NCBI GenBank assembly: GCA_902582165.1
Contig: CACHQZ010000006.1
Location: 1 to 44,759, forward strand
DNA from: an uncultured Pelagibacteraceae bacterium
GTDB taxonomy: Bacteria; Pseudomonadota; Alphaproteobacteria; Pelagibacterales; Pelagibacteraceae
Length of the DNA: 44,759 nucleotides
Direction: 5' to 3'
The notes below the pieces were generated by a model. The model did not search any database. It was not told where the DNA came from and saw nothing but the letters and a program-made list of their open reading frames with translations. The position numbers and the translations under genes are program-made. Positions 32,505-41,813 of the stretch are shown piece by piece. Each line of letters begins with the position of its first letter. Position 1 is the first letter of the stretch.

Positions 32505-35153
32505 TTCTGCTTGAGCAGCAGCTAGTCTTGCCACTGGAACTCTGAATGGAGAGCAAGAAACATAGTTAAGACCTGTTCTAGAGCAAAATTCAATGCTTTT
32601 TGGATCGCCACCGTGTTCACCACAAATACCTAATTTAATATTTTTGTTTGTTTTTCTGCCCCTTGAAGACGCTATTTCTACAAGCTCCCCTACTCCATTT
32701 TGATCAATACTAACAAATGGGTCTACATCAAAAATTTTGTTATCAATATAATCGTTTAAAAATTTTCCTGAGTCATCTCGACTTATACCAAAGGTTGTTT
32801 GTGTTAAATCATTAGTTCCAAAACTAAAGAAATCAGCATGTTTTGAAATAGACCTCGCTTGTAAAGCAGCACGTGGTAATTCAATCATAGTGCCAACCAT
32901 ATATTCAAGTTTTAATTTATTTTCATTTTCTTTTTCTTTTGCAATTTTATCAACTAAAGCTCTTAAAATTTTTAATTCAGACTCAGTTGAAACCAACGGT
33001 ATCATTATTTCTACAAAAGCTGCTTTTATTTTTTGTTTTTTTAATTCAATTATAGCTTCAAAAATTGCCCTACATTGCATCTCATAAATCTCTGGGAAAG
33101 AAATACCAAGTCTGCATCCCCTATGACCAAGCATAGGGTTTTCCTCATGGAGCTCTGAAATTCTATCTTTAACTTCTTTTGCTGATAAATTTAAAGATCT
33201 TGCGACTTCCTCTAAATCTTTGTCTGCTTTTGGTAAAAATTCATGAAGTGGTGGATCTAATAATCTTACTGTTACAGGCAAACCTGACATGACTTTGAAT
33301 ATTTTTTTAAAGTCCTCTTTTTGATAAGGTAAAAGTTTATCCAACGCACTACTTCTATCTTCTCTTGATTTAGATAAAATCATTTGTCTTACAGATAGAA
33401 TTCTTTCCTCATCAAAAAACATATGCTCTGTTCTACATAGACCAATCCCCTCAGCGCCAAATTCTCTCGCTGTTTTACTGTCTGCTTCTGTTTCAGCATT
33501 TGTTCTAACTTTTAATTTCCTAAATTCATCAGCCCATTTCATTATTGTAGAGAAATAACCAGAAATTTCAGGTTGAACAGTAGGCACTAAGCCTTTCATT
33601 ATTTTTCCGCTTCCACCATCTATAGTAATAATGTCTCCTTCTTTAATAATTACGTCTCCAGCTTTAAATTGTTTTAATTCATAATCGATCGTAATTTCAC
33701 TTGATCCCGAAACACATGGTCTTCCCATTCCTCGTGCTACAACCGCAGCATGACTAGTCATACCTCCTCTAGCTGTAAGAATTCCTTTAGCTGCATGCAT
33801 CCCATGTATATCTTCTGGTGAAGTTTCTAGCCTCACTAATATTGTATCTTGCATCATCCCATTTAATTTTTCTGCTTCATCTGCAGTGAAAACAACTTTT
33901 CCACTTGCTGCACCAGGAGATGCGGGTAAACCAGATGCAATAATTTCTTTTTTGACTTTATCGTCTAGAGTTGGGTGTAACAGAGTGTCTAAAGTTTTTG
34001 GATCAATTCTTTTGATTGCTTCTTTTTTAGATATTAATTTTTCTTTAACCATATCTACTGCAATTTTAATTGCAGCTTTAGCTGTTCTTTTTCCTGATCT
34101 AGTTTGTAACATCCAAAGCTTATTATTTTCAACTGTAAACTCGATGTCCTGCATATCTTTGTAATGTTTTTCTAATTTTAGGAATACTTTTGCCAGCTCT
34201 TTATAAACTTTAGGCATTGCCTCTTCCATTGATGGATCTTTTGAACCAGACTCTTGTTTAGCTTTCTTTGTTATATATTGAGGCGTCCGCGTTCCTGCTA
34301 CAACATCTTCACCTTGGGCATTAATTAAAAATTCACCAAAAAAAGATTTATCGCCAGTTGATGGGTTTCTAGTAAAAGCAACACCTGTTGAACAATTGTT
34401 ACCCATGTTACCGAAAACCATTGCTTGAACGTTTACTGCAGTTCCCCAATGTTCAGGAATTTGATTTAATTTTCTATATGTTTTTGCTCTTTGACTGTCC
34501 CAAGATAAAAATACTGCATTTACTGCTCCTAGTAATTGTTCTTTTACATCTTGTGGAAAATTAATTTTTTTTTCTTTTTTTACTAGATCTTTAAAATTTA
34601 TTATCAACCCATCCCAATCACTTTCATCTAAATCTGTATCTAGTAATACACCTTTTGTTAATTTGTAATTATCAATTAACTCTTCAAACAAATGTCCTTC
34701 AACACCAAGAACAACGTTGCTATACATCTGTATAAATCTTCTATAGCTATCTTTAGCAAATCTACCGTTTCCGGTTTTTTTTTTTAATGACTCTACTGTT
34801 TTATCGTTGAGACCAAGATTTAAAATTGTATCCATCATACCTGGCATTGAAATTCTAGCACCTGATCTAACTGAAACTAATAACGGATTTTTAAGATCAC
34901 CAAACATCTTTTTAGTTTTCTTTTCAATATTTTTAAGCTCTGCTTCTATATTTTTAATAACACTTTTAGGAAGTTTTTTTTTGTTTTTATAAAAAAGATC
35001 ACAAACATCTGTCGTAATAGTGAATCCAGGAGGAACGGGTAAACCTAATCTTCCCATCTCTCCAAGATTGGCGCCTTTACCACCTAAAATATTTTTTTTA
35101 TTCTTTAGTTTTTTTGCAGATTTATCATCAAAACTAAATACAACTTTTGCCAT
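32493..35153 (-). CDS. ppdK: Pyruvate, phosphate dikinase
   Basis: Interconverts pyruvate, ATP and phosphate with PEP, AMP and PPi. Three domains are intact: the N-terminal nucleotide-binding domain (GGKGANLGEMGRLGLPVPPG), the central swivelling domain with the phospho-His in GGMTSHAAVVARGMGRPCVSG, and the C-terminal PEP/pyruvate barrel ending in GICGEHGGDP and YVSCSPFRVPVARLAAAQA. Length 886 is typical. In SAR11-like cells with incomplete glycolysis it probably feeds gluconeogenesis. It shares one base with the glyS stop; the glyQ-glyS-ppdK order is common in alphaproteobacteria. Confidence 0.97.
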   Translation of the reverse strand: MAKVVFSFDDKSAKKLKNKKNILGGKGANLGEMGRLGLPVPPGFTITTDVCDLFYKNKKKLPKSVIKNIEAELKNIEKKTKKMFGDLKNPLLVSVRSGARISMPGMMDTILNLGLNDKTVESLKKKTGNGRFAKDSYRRFIQMYSNVVLGVEGHLFEELIDNYKLTKGVLLDTDLDESDWDGLIINFKDLVKKEKKINFPQDVKEQLLGAVNAVFLSWDSQRAKTYRKLNQIPEHWGTAVNVQAMVFGNMGNNCSTGVAFTRNPSTGDKSFFGEFLINAQGEDVVAGTRTPQYITKKAKQESGSKDPSMEEAMPKVYKELAKVFLKLEKHYKDMQDIEFTVENNKLWMLQTRSGKRTAKAAIKIAVDMVKEKLISKKEAIKRIDPKTLDTLLHPTLDDKVKKEIIASGLPASPGAASGKVVFTADEAEKLNGMMQDTILVRLETSPEDIHGMHAAKGILTARGGMTSHAAVVARGMGRPCVSGSSEITIDYELKQFKAGDVIIKEGDIITIDGGSGKIMKGLVPTVQPEISGYFSTIMKWADEFRKLKVRTNAETEADSKTAREFGAEGIGLCRTEHMFFDEERILSVRQMILSKSREDRSSALDKLLPYQKEDFKKIFKVMSGLPVTVRLLDPPLHEFLPKADKDLEEVARSLNLSAKEVKDRISELHEENPMLGHRGCRLGISFPEIYEMQCRAIFEAIIELKKQKIKAAFVEIMIPLVSTESELKILRALVDKIAKEKENENKLKLEYMVGTMIELPRAALQARSISKHADFFSFGTNDLTQTTFGISRDDSGKFLNDYIDNKIFDVDPFVSIDQNGVGELVEIASSRGRKTNKNIKLGICGEHGGDPKSIEFCSRTGLNYVSCSPFRVPVARLAAAQAELSK

Positions 35154-37207
35154 TACAAACCTTCTAATTTTGAAAAATCGATAAAATTATCAAAAGTGTT
35201 ACAAAACATTTTTAATAGCTCTAATCGATTATTTTTAATATCATGATTTTCATCATTTACTACAACATTGTCAAAAAAATTATCTGTAGACTCTTTGGTG
35301 TCAGATAACTTTATCAACAAACTTTCGTAGTCTTTATTGTCATCTTTAACAGTAAAAGCTTTTCTAATTTCATTAATTTTTTCATGAAGAACTCTTTCCT
35401 CCTCCTTTCTAAATAAAACAGCATCTGGTCTTCCTGTGATTCCTTTTCCAGCTTTATCCAAAATGTTTGATGCTCGTTTATATGAGCTAATTACATTAAG
35501 ACCAATTCCTTTATTTTTATATTTATGAATTAATATAGTTTTTTCATAAAGATCTAAAAAATTATCTCCAGCATGTGAACTAACTGAGGCTTCTATGATA
35601 TCAGGTTTAATATTTTTTAACTTTAAAACGTTTCTTATTCTTTCTTTAATAAAATCTAAAACCTCTTGTTCAGTTTTTTCATTTTTTATCTCAACACCTT
35701 GTTCCTGATATAGTCTTATTGCATAACTAATTAGATCTCTTAATTTAAATGATAATTTATTTTCAATTATTATTCTTAGTAAACCTATTGCTGCTCGTCT
35801 TAAAGCAAAAGGATCTTTTGAACTTGTAGGTCTTTCATAAATTACAAAAAAGCCAACTAAGGTGTCAATCTTGTCTACAATCGAAATTGAATAGCTGAAC
35901 GGTTTTTTAGGTAACGCAGATGTTAAACCAGTAGGTAAATAATGATCACAAATTGAGTTAGCGATATCCTCTTCAAATCCTTGTGCTAAAGCAAAATATT
36001 TGCCCATTACTCCTTGAAGCTCAGGATACTCACCTACTAAATCTGAACATAAATCAGATTTTGAAATTGAAGCCGCTACTTGTACTTTTTCTTTATTTAT
36101 ATTCAAATCATCAGACAGAAAACCTGCTAGTTTTCTTAATCTTTGAGTTTTGTCATAAACAGTTCCAAGTTTTTCATAAAACGTAACTGATTTTAAATTT
36201 GCTATTTGTTTAATCAAATTTTTAGATCTATCTTTATCCCAGAAAAATTTAGCATCAGCTAATCTTGCCTCAATGACTCTCTTATTTCCCTCTATAATGA
36301 ATTTTTTTTCATCTTTTTTATTCGCTACAACAAAAAAATTATTTGTTAATCTTTCTCTACTGTCAAAAATTGGAAAATATCTTTGGTGTTTCTCCAAAGT
36401 AGAGATAATAATTTCTTGAGGTATTTTTAAGTAATCCTTGTTAAAACTTACATGTAATAAATTAGGGTCTTCAACAATATTTACAACTTCCTCTAATAAA
36501 TTTTTGTTAATTCTCTCTTTGTACTGTTTAGAATTTGAAATAGAACTAATCTTTTTGAGAATAATTTTTTCTCTAGCTTGATGATCGACAATAATATTAA
36601 AAGTTTTAAGAAAACTTAAGTACTCTTTAAAATTATTAATTTTTCTGGATTTTATTATCAGATCTTGTTCAACAATTATTTTATCTGTTGTCTCTAAATG
36701 ATCAAAGTTAAAAGAAAGTTTTTTATTATTAAATATTGCAAATATTGACTGAAGAGGTCTTCCCCACATTAAATTGTGATCAGACCATTTCATTGACTTT
36801 TTCCAGCTAATTGAACTGATGGCTTTAGGGATAATTTTACTCAATAATTCTTCAACTAAAATTGACTTGGGTTGAGTTTTAATAAAGTAAAATTTTCCTT
36901 TGTCAGTATCTTTTTCGATTAAATCTTGTTCTGATACTTTTTTTGCTTTCACAAAACCTTGTATAACTTGATCTGGAGATCCTATTTTGGGTCCTTTAAT
37001 TTCTTTAGCTGCTACTTTTATATTTACAGCTATATCACTAACTAAAAGAACCAGTCTTGTTGGTGAAGAGAATACTAATAACTCTTTATGCTTAATTTCA
37101 TTATCTTTAAATGAACTCTGAATAAATTCTTTAAGTTGTGTTCTTGCTCCTATTTGAAGTTGAGGTGGAATTTCTTCACTATAAAGTTCCAATAAAAGTT
37201 CTGCCAT
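35153..37207 (-). CDS. glyS: Glycine--tRNA ligase beta subunit
   Basis: The large subunit of the bacterial alpha2beta2 glycyl-tRNA synthetase; it binds tRNA. The 684-residue protein begins with the diagnostic LLLELYSEEIPPQLQ and carries VGEYPELQGVMGKYFALAQG and RRAAIGLLRIIIENK in the HD-like and anticodon-binding regions. Length is near the usual 690. It follows glyQ by 3 bases and shares its last base with the ppdK start, forming a sppA-glyQ-glyS-ppdK run. Confidence 0.96.
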   Translation of the reverse strand: MAELLLELYSEEIPPQLQIGARTQLKEFIQSSFKDNEIKHKELLVFSSPTRLVLLVSDIAVNIKVAAKEIKGPKIGSPDQVIQGFVKAKKVSEQDLIEKDTDKGKFYFIKTQPKSILVEELLSKIIPKAISSISWKKSMKWSDHNLMWGRPLQSIFAIFNNKKLSFNFDHLETTDKIIVEQDLIIKSRKINNFKEYLSFLKTFNIIVDHQAREKIILKKISSISNSKQYKERINKNLLEEVVNIVEDPNLLHVSFNKDYLKIPQEIIISTLEKHQRYFPIFDSRERLTNNFFVVANKKDEKKFIIEGNKRVIEARLADAKFFWDKDRSKNLIKQIANLKSVTFYEKLGTVYDKTQRLRKLAGFLSDDLNINKEKVQVAASISKSDLCSDLVGEYPELQGVMGKYFALAQGFEEDIANSICDHYLPTGLTSALPKKPFSYSISIVDKIDTLVGFFVIYERPTSSKDPFALRRAAIGLLRIIIENKLSFKLRDLISYAIRLYQEQGVEIKNEKTEQEVLDFIKERIRNVLKLKNIKPDIIEASVSSHAGDNFLDLYEKTILIHKYKNKGIGLNVISSYKRASNILDKAGKGITGRPDAVLFRKEEERVLHEKINEIRKAFTVKDDNKDYESLLIKLSDTKESTDNFFDNVVVNDENHDIKNNRLELLKMFCNTFDNFIDFSKLEGL

Positions 37208-37210
37208 AAA

Positions 37211-38095
37211 TTAACTTTGAGAGCTTAACCATAATGCGCCGCATCCTTTTGCGAGCTCTCTTATCCTTGTGATATAACCGGTTCTTTCTGCTACACCTAT
37301 AACACCTCGGGCATCTAATAAATTAAATATATGACTGGCTTTTAAACACTGATCATAAGCTGGTAATGAAAGATTTTTTTGAAGTAAAGATTTACATTCA
37401 TTTTCAGTATTTTCAAAATTTTTAAGTAAAGTATCAGTGTTTGCAAACTCAAAATTATAAGCAGAAAATTCTTTTTCAGCTTGAAAGAAAACTTCTTTAT
37501 ATTTCACACCATTATTATTCCAATCCAGATCAAAAACATTATTTTTTTCTTGAACAAACATACATAGCCTCTCAAGGCCATAAGTAATTTCAACTGGAAC
37601 AGGTTTACATTCTATACCTGTCATTTGTTGAAAATAAGTAAATTGGGTAATCTCCATTCCATCACACCAGACTTCCCACCCTAAACCTGCTGCCCCTAAG
37701 GTTGGACTTTCCCAATCATCTTCAACAAAACGGATGTCATGATTTTTTACATCAATACCAACAGCCGCTAAACTTTTTAAATATGTTTGTTTAATGTTAC
37801 TCGGGGATGGTTTAATAATTACTTGATATTGATAATAGTGTTGTAAACGATTTGGGTTTTCACCATATCTACCGTCCGTTGGTCGTCTTGAAGGCTGAAC
37901 ATAAGCAGCTTTCCATGGTTTAGGGCCTAGAGATCTTAATGTAGTTGCAGGATGAAAAGTCCCAGCTCCAACTTCTAAATCATATGGTTGTAAAATTACA
38001 CAGCCATTTCTTCCCCAAAATTTTTGAAGATTCATTATTATATCTTGAAAAGAAAGAGAGTTTTTTTTTTTATTAACTTTTTTTTTAACTGGCAT
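37211..38095 (-). CDS. glyQ: Glycine--tRNA ligase alpha subunit
   Basis: The catalytic class II subunit that adenylates glycine. Nearly invariant stretches are present: [61 protein letters not shown] and [12 protein letters not shown]. The 294-residue length is normal; the first 15 residues are a lysine-rich extension. It abuts the sppA-like gene upstream. Confidence 0.97.
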   Translation of the reverse strand: MPVKKKVNKKKNSLSFQDIIMNLQKFWGRNGCVILQPYDLEVGAGTFHPATTLRSLGPKPWKAAYVQPSRRPTDGRYGENPNRLQHYYQYQVIIKPSPSNIKQTYLKSLAAVGIDVKNHDIRFVEDDWESPTLGAAGLGWEVWCDGMEITQFTYFQQMTGIECKPVPVEITYGLERLCMFVQEKNNVFDLDWNNNGVKYKEVFFQAEKEFSAYNFEFANTDTLLKNFENTENECKSLLQKNLSLPAYDQCLKASHIFNLLDARGVIGVAERTGYITRIRELAKGCGALWLSSQS

Positions 38096-38908
38096 CTATA
38101 AACCAAATTTTTGCCACATCGATTTTTCTTCAATTAAGTTTACAAGTTTTTCAACTGGGTCTTGAACAGATGAAGAAAGTTTTCTTGCAATAAAACCTTT
38201 GGGTTTTTCAAACGTTTTAATAATTACTTTTTCACCAAATTTTTCTTTTAACACTTGATCAGCGTTTCCAATACCGTCAATTAGACCAAGCTTTAATGAT
38301 GTTTTTCCAGTCCAAAATTCTCCAGTAAAAATATTATTTTTTTCAGGATCCTTAAGTTTTGACCCTCTACTATTTTGGACAACTTTTATAAAGTCTTCAT
38401 GTAATTCAAGTTGTATAGTTTTTAATCTTTTAATGTCCTCTTCTTTTTCTTCTTTAAATGGATCTAAAGTGCTTTTATTTTTTCCAGCTGTATAAACTCT
38501 TCTTTCAACTCCAATCTTTTGAATTAGGTCTTTAAAACCAAAGGATGCAGAAATTACTCCTATTGAACCAATGATTGAACTTGAGTTTGCGTAAATTTCA
38601 TCTCCCGCGCATGCAATAAAATATCCACCTGATGCTGCAACGTCTTCGGCAAATATAATAACTTTTACTTTATGTTTTTCAGCTAGCTGCCTTATATAAC
38701 TATATATTAAATGTGACTGGACTGGTGATCCACCAGGGGAATTGATTGAAATTGCAACGTGAGAAATTTTTTTTACTGCAAAAGCTTTCTTCAAAATATC
38801 TCTCTGATTGGCTAATTCCATGCCTTGTTTAAATTTTCCCGCTGAACCTATTATGCCTGTAAGTCTGACATGCGGAACTATTTTTTTTTTCTTAAAAATT
38901 GAAAACAT
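38096..38908 (-). CDS. sppA: S49-family (SppA/SohB-like) serine protease
   Basis: A 270-residue ClpP-fold peptidase that would degrade cleaved signal peptides or other membrane-released peptides. The nucleophile Ser is in DVAASGGYFIACAGDEIYA (about residue 92), and the general-base Lys is in GKNKSTLDPFKEE (about residue 145). It is the short single-domain form and has no clear N-terminal membrane anchor, unlike many SppA/SohB proteins. It is the first gene of the glyQ-glyS-ppdK run and diverges from the polyprenyl synthase gene. Confidence 0.88.
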   Translation of the reverse strand: MFSIFKKKKIVPHVRLTGIIGSAGKFKQGMELANQRDILKKAFAVKKISHVAISINSPGGSPVQSHLIYSYIRQLAEKHKVKVIIFAEDVAASGGYFIACAGDEIYANSSSIIGSIGVISASFGFKDLIQKIGVERRVYTAGKNKSTLDPFKEEKEEDIKRLKTIQLELHEDFIKVVQNSRGSKLKDPEKNNIFTGEFWTGKTSLKLGLIDGIGNADQVLKEKFGEKVIIKTFEKPKGFIARKLSSSVQDPVEKLVNLIEEKSMWQKFGL

Positions 38909-39053
38909 ATTTTTGATGATTAATCATATTCTTATAACAGTAAAAAATTAAATTTTAATTAATAATTACGCTACTTATAGTTGAATTATGGGTGCGTCAC
39001 CACGGGACTATTTAAAAATTTATTATTATTAAAAACAAATATAAATATTGTAT

Positions 39054-40067
39054 ATGGGATCAGTTGTACCGCTAAAAAAATCAGCAAATTCTGCTTATCT
39101 AGAACTTAAAAACCTTCTTGGCAATAAACTCCAAAAGGTTGAAAATCTTATCCAAGAAAAATTAAAAAGTGAGGTAAATCTAATTCAGAAAATGAGCGAT
39201 CATCATTTAAGATCAGGTGGTAAAAGACTAAGAGCACTCCTTACCTTAGAATCTGCAAAATTAACCGGGTATAGAGAAGATAACAGAGATATTAATTTAG
39301 CTGCTTGTGTTGAATTAATACATTCTGCAACTCTTTTACACGATGATGTAATAGATGAAAGTGAATTAAGAAGAGGAGTTAAAACTGCAAATTCTGTTTG
39401 GGGAAATCAATCATCTATTTTGGTAGGTGATTATTTGCTTAGTAGATGTTTTGAAATGATGGTTGAAGACGGTGATTTAGAAGTTTTAAAATTGTTATCT
39501 TCTACATCTTCAAAAATTGCTCAAGGTGAGGTATTACAACTTCAACATAAAGGAGAAGCTGATCTGCTAGAGGAAACATACATAGATATTATTAACTTAA
39601 AAACAGCTTCACTTTTTTCTGCAGCTACTAAAACAGGAGCTTGTTTATCAGCAAGTAATGAAAAAGAAAAAAAAGCTTTAGAGTCATATGGAAGAAACTT
39701 GGGTTTAGCTTTTCAAATAGCTGATGATGCCCTTGACTTTTATGCAAAAGAAAAATTGTTTGGTAAAGAGATTGGTAAAGATTTTTTTGAGGGAAAAGTC
39801 ACTCTTCCTATGATTATAATTTTCCAGAAAGGAAATGAAGAAGAGAAAAAATTTCTTAATGAAATTATGAAGAAAGAAAAAAGATCCGAAAAAGATTTTA
39901 ATGATACATTATATCTTATAAACAAATATAAAGCAGTGGAAGCTACATTTAAAAAAGCAGAATACTTTGTAAATGTTTCTTATGACTCGCTAGCAATTTT
40001 TCCTGATAATGAAGATAAAAAAATCTTACAAAATTTGACGAGCTTTAGTCTTAATCGATCTTTTTAA
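39054..40067 (+). CDS. ispB: Polyprenyl diphosphate synthase (octa/decaprenyl, IspB-like)
   Basis: Extends farnesyl diphosphate with IPP to the long ubiquinone side chain. The first Asp-rich motif is LLHDDVIDES and the second is IADDALDF; GGKRLRALL binds IPP. ATG 39054 gives 337 residues; an upstream in-frame TTG at 39048 adds only two. Small residues in place of aromatics before the first Asp motif favour a long product, but chain length is inferred. Its 3' end overlaps the convergent pdxH by four bases. Confidence 0.92.
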   Translation: MGSVVPLKKSANSAYLELKNLLGNKLQKVENLIQEKLKSEVNLIQKMSDHHLRSGGKRLRALLTLESAKLTGYREDNRDINLAACVELIHSATLLHDDVIDESELRRGVKTANSVWGNQSSILVGDYLLSRCFEMMVEDGDLEVLKLLSSTSSKIAQGEVLQLQHKGEADLLEETYIDIINLKTASLFSAATKTGACLSASNEKEKKALESYGRNLGLAFQIADDALDFYAKEKLFGKEIGKDFFEGKVTLPMIIIFQKGNEEEKKFLNEIMKKEKRSEKDFNDTLYLINKYKAVEATFKKAEYFVNVSYDSLAIFPDNEDKKILQNLTSFSLNRSF

Positions 40068-40696
40068 GGATAAAGAAGTTCTTTTTCCCATTTATTATCT
40101 TTTTTTTTATAATTTAATCTTTCGTGAATTCTTCCTTCTCCATCTAACCAAAATTCTACTTCTTCAGGCAAAAGTCTCCATCCTGACCAGTGAGGAGGTC
40201 TTGGAACATTTTGTTGATCAGGATATTTTTTTTCAAAATCTTTAATTCTTTTTAAAAAAGTTTCTCTTTGATCTAATTTTTCTGATTGGGAAGAAGCCCA
40301 AGCACCTATTCTGTTTTTATAAGGTCGAGAATTAAAATAATCATCTGCTTCCTTCGCTGAAACTTCTTCAACTTTACCTATAGCTCTTACTTGACGTCTT
40401 AAACTCTTCCAATGAAAACACATAGAAGCTTTTTGGTTATCTTTCAATTCACTGCCTTTTCTACTATTGAAGTTAGTGTAAAATACAAATCCTTTATCAC
40501 TAAGACCTTTAAGAAGAACCATCCTGACATTGGGTTGATTATCTTTATTCGATGTTGCTACAGCAACAGCATTAGGGTCGTTAATCTCAGTTTCTTCTGC
40601 TTTAGAAAACCATATTTTGAACAATTCTATTGGATTGTCTAGATCTTCGAAACAAATATCAATTCCCAAGGAATTTTTGCCATTTTTTTGATTCAT
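40064..40696 (-). CDS. pdxH: Pyridoxamine 5'-phosphate oxidase
   Basis: FMN enzyme that oxidises pyridoxine/pyridoxamine 5'-phosphate to pyridoxal 5'-phosphate. The 210-residue protein has VRMVLLKGLSDKGFVFYTNF (FMN binding), RQVRAIGKVEEV, and the conserved C-terminal pieces PPHWSGWRL, EFWLDGEGRIHERLNY and the final LYP. Its start is only 34 bases from the divergent aroC start, so their promoters must overlap. Confidence 0.95.
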   Translation of the reverse strand: MNQKNGKNSLGIDICFEDLDNPIELFKIWFSKAEETEINDPNAVAVATSNKDNQPNVRMVLLKGLSDKGFVFYTNFNSRKGSELKDNQKASMCFHWKSLRRQVRAIGKVEEVSAKEADDYFNSRPYKNRIGAWASSQSEKLDQRETFLKRIKDFEKKYPDQQNVPRPPHWSGWRLLPEEVEFWLDGEGRIHERLNYKKKDNKWEKELLYP

Positions 40697-40730
40697 AATT
40701 TCTTTAAAATAATCTATACATTAATTATCT

Positions 40731-41813
40731 ATGTCTTTTAATACTTTTGGAAAAATTTTTAGATTTACTACTTGGGGAGAGTCTCATGGCCCAGCTATTG
40801 GCTGTGTTATTGATGGTTGTCCGCCAAATATACCTTTATCTGAGAAAGATATTCAAAAAGATATGGATAGGAGGAGGCCGGGGCAATCAAAATTCACTAC
40901 TCAAAGAAAAGAGTCCGATAAGGCCATAATTTTATCGGGAGTTTTTGAGGGAAAGACGACTGGTACGCCAATCTCAATTATCATACATAATGAAGACAAA
41001 AGATCTAGGGACTATGAAACAATAAAAAATAAGTTTAGACCTGGTCATGCAGATTATACTTATTTCAAAAAATACGGGATAAGAGATTTCAGGGGAGGTG
41101 GAAGACAATCTGCTAGGGAGACTGCTTGTAGAGTTGCAGCAGGTGCTGTAGCTAAAGTTGTTTTAAAAAAAATAATTGGTTCAAAATTTAATGTTGTTGG
41201 TGCAGTTACTCAATTAGGCTTGATGTCGTGTGATAAAACTAATTGGAAAAATAGTGAAATAAGAAAAAATCCATTTTTCTGCCCCGACAAAAAATCTGTA
41301 AAACTTTGGGAAAAATATCTTTTAGCTGTAAGAAAAGCAGGTTCGTCTTGTGGCGCAATAATTGAATTAAGAGCTAGTGGTGTTCCAGTTGGCTTGGGTG
41401 CTCCGATTTACTCAAAATTAGATACAGATATTGCTGCAGCTTTAATGAGTATCAATGCAGTTAAGGGAGTTAATATTGGAGCAGGTATGAACGCAGCATT
41501 TTTAAGTGGCGAAGAAAACTCCGATGAGATGAGTAAGAGCTCAGGAAAAGTAAAATTTAAATCTAATCAAGCTGGGGGAATTTTAGGCGGTATTTCTTCA
41601 GGGCAGAATGTTGTGGCCTCATTCGCTGTTAAACCTACATCATCAATTCTAACAAATAGAAAAACAATTGATAAAAAAGGCAAAAACACAAACATTTCCG
41701 TAAAGGGAAGGCATGATCCTTGTGTTGGTATAAGAGCTGTACCGATAGGTGAAGCAATGATTAATTGTGTTATATTGGATCATTTTTTAATGAATAGAGC
41801 CCAATGCGGTTAA
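40731..41813 (+). CDS. aroC: Chorismate synthase
   Basis: Last step of the shikimate trunk, converting EPSP to chorismate with reduced FMN. The three signature regions are visible: [18 protein letters not shown] near the N-terminus, [30 protein letters not shown] (key pieces only, about residues 103-132), and [18 protein letters not shown]. Length 360 is standard. The stop at 41813 directly abuts the convergent dxs stop at 41814 with no base between. Confidence 0.97.
   Translation: MSFNTFGKIFRFTTWGESHGPAIGCVIDGCPPNIPLSEKDIQKDMDRRRPGQSKFTTQRKESDKAIILSGVFEGKTTGTPISIIIHNEDKRSRDYETIKNKFRPGHADYTYFKKYGIRDFRGGGRQSARETACRVAAGAVAKVVLKKIIGSKFNVVGAVTQLGLMSCDKTNWKNSEIRKNPFFCPDKKSVKLWEKYLLAVRKAGSSCGAIIELRASGVPVGLGAPIYSKLDTDIAAALMSINAVKGVNIGAGMNAAFLSGEENSDEMSKSSGKVKFKSNQAGGILGGISSGQNVVASFAVKPTSSILTNRKTIDKKGKNTNISVKGRHDPCVGIRAVPIGEAMINCVILDHFLMNRAQCG

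Noticed and set aside
38991-39001. GGTG-CGT-CACC palindrome upstream of the polyprenyl synthase gene
   Set aside because: Four-base arms are too short to separate from chance, and no promoter or other structure around it supports a function.
38909-39053. Possible riboswitch between the sppA-like and ispB-like genes
   Set aside because: No conserved aptamer-like set of paired regions could be drawn; the spacer is mostly AT-rich single-strand sequence.
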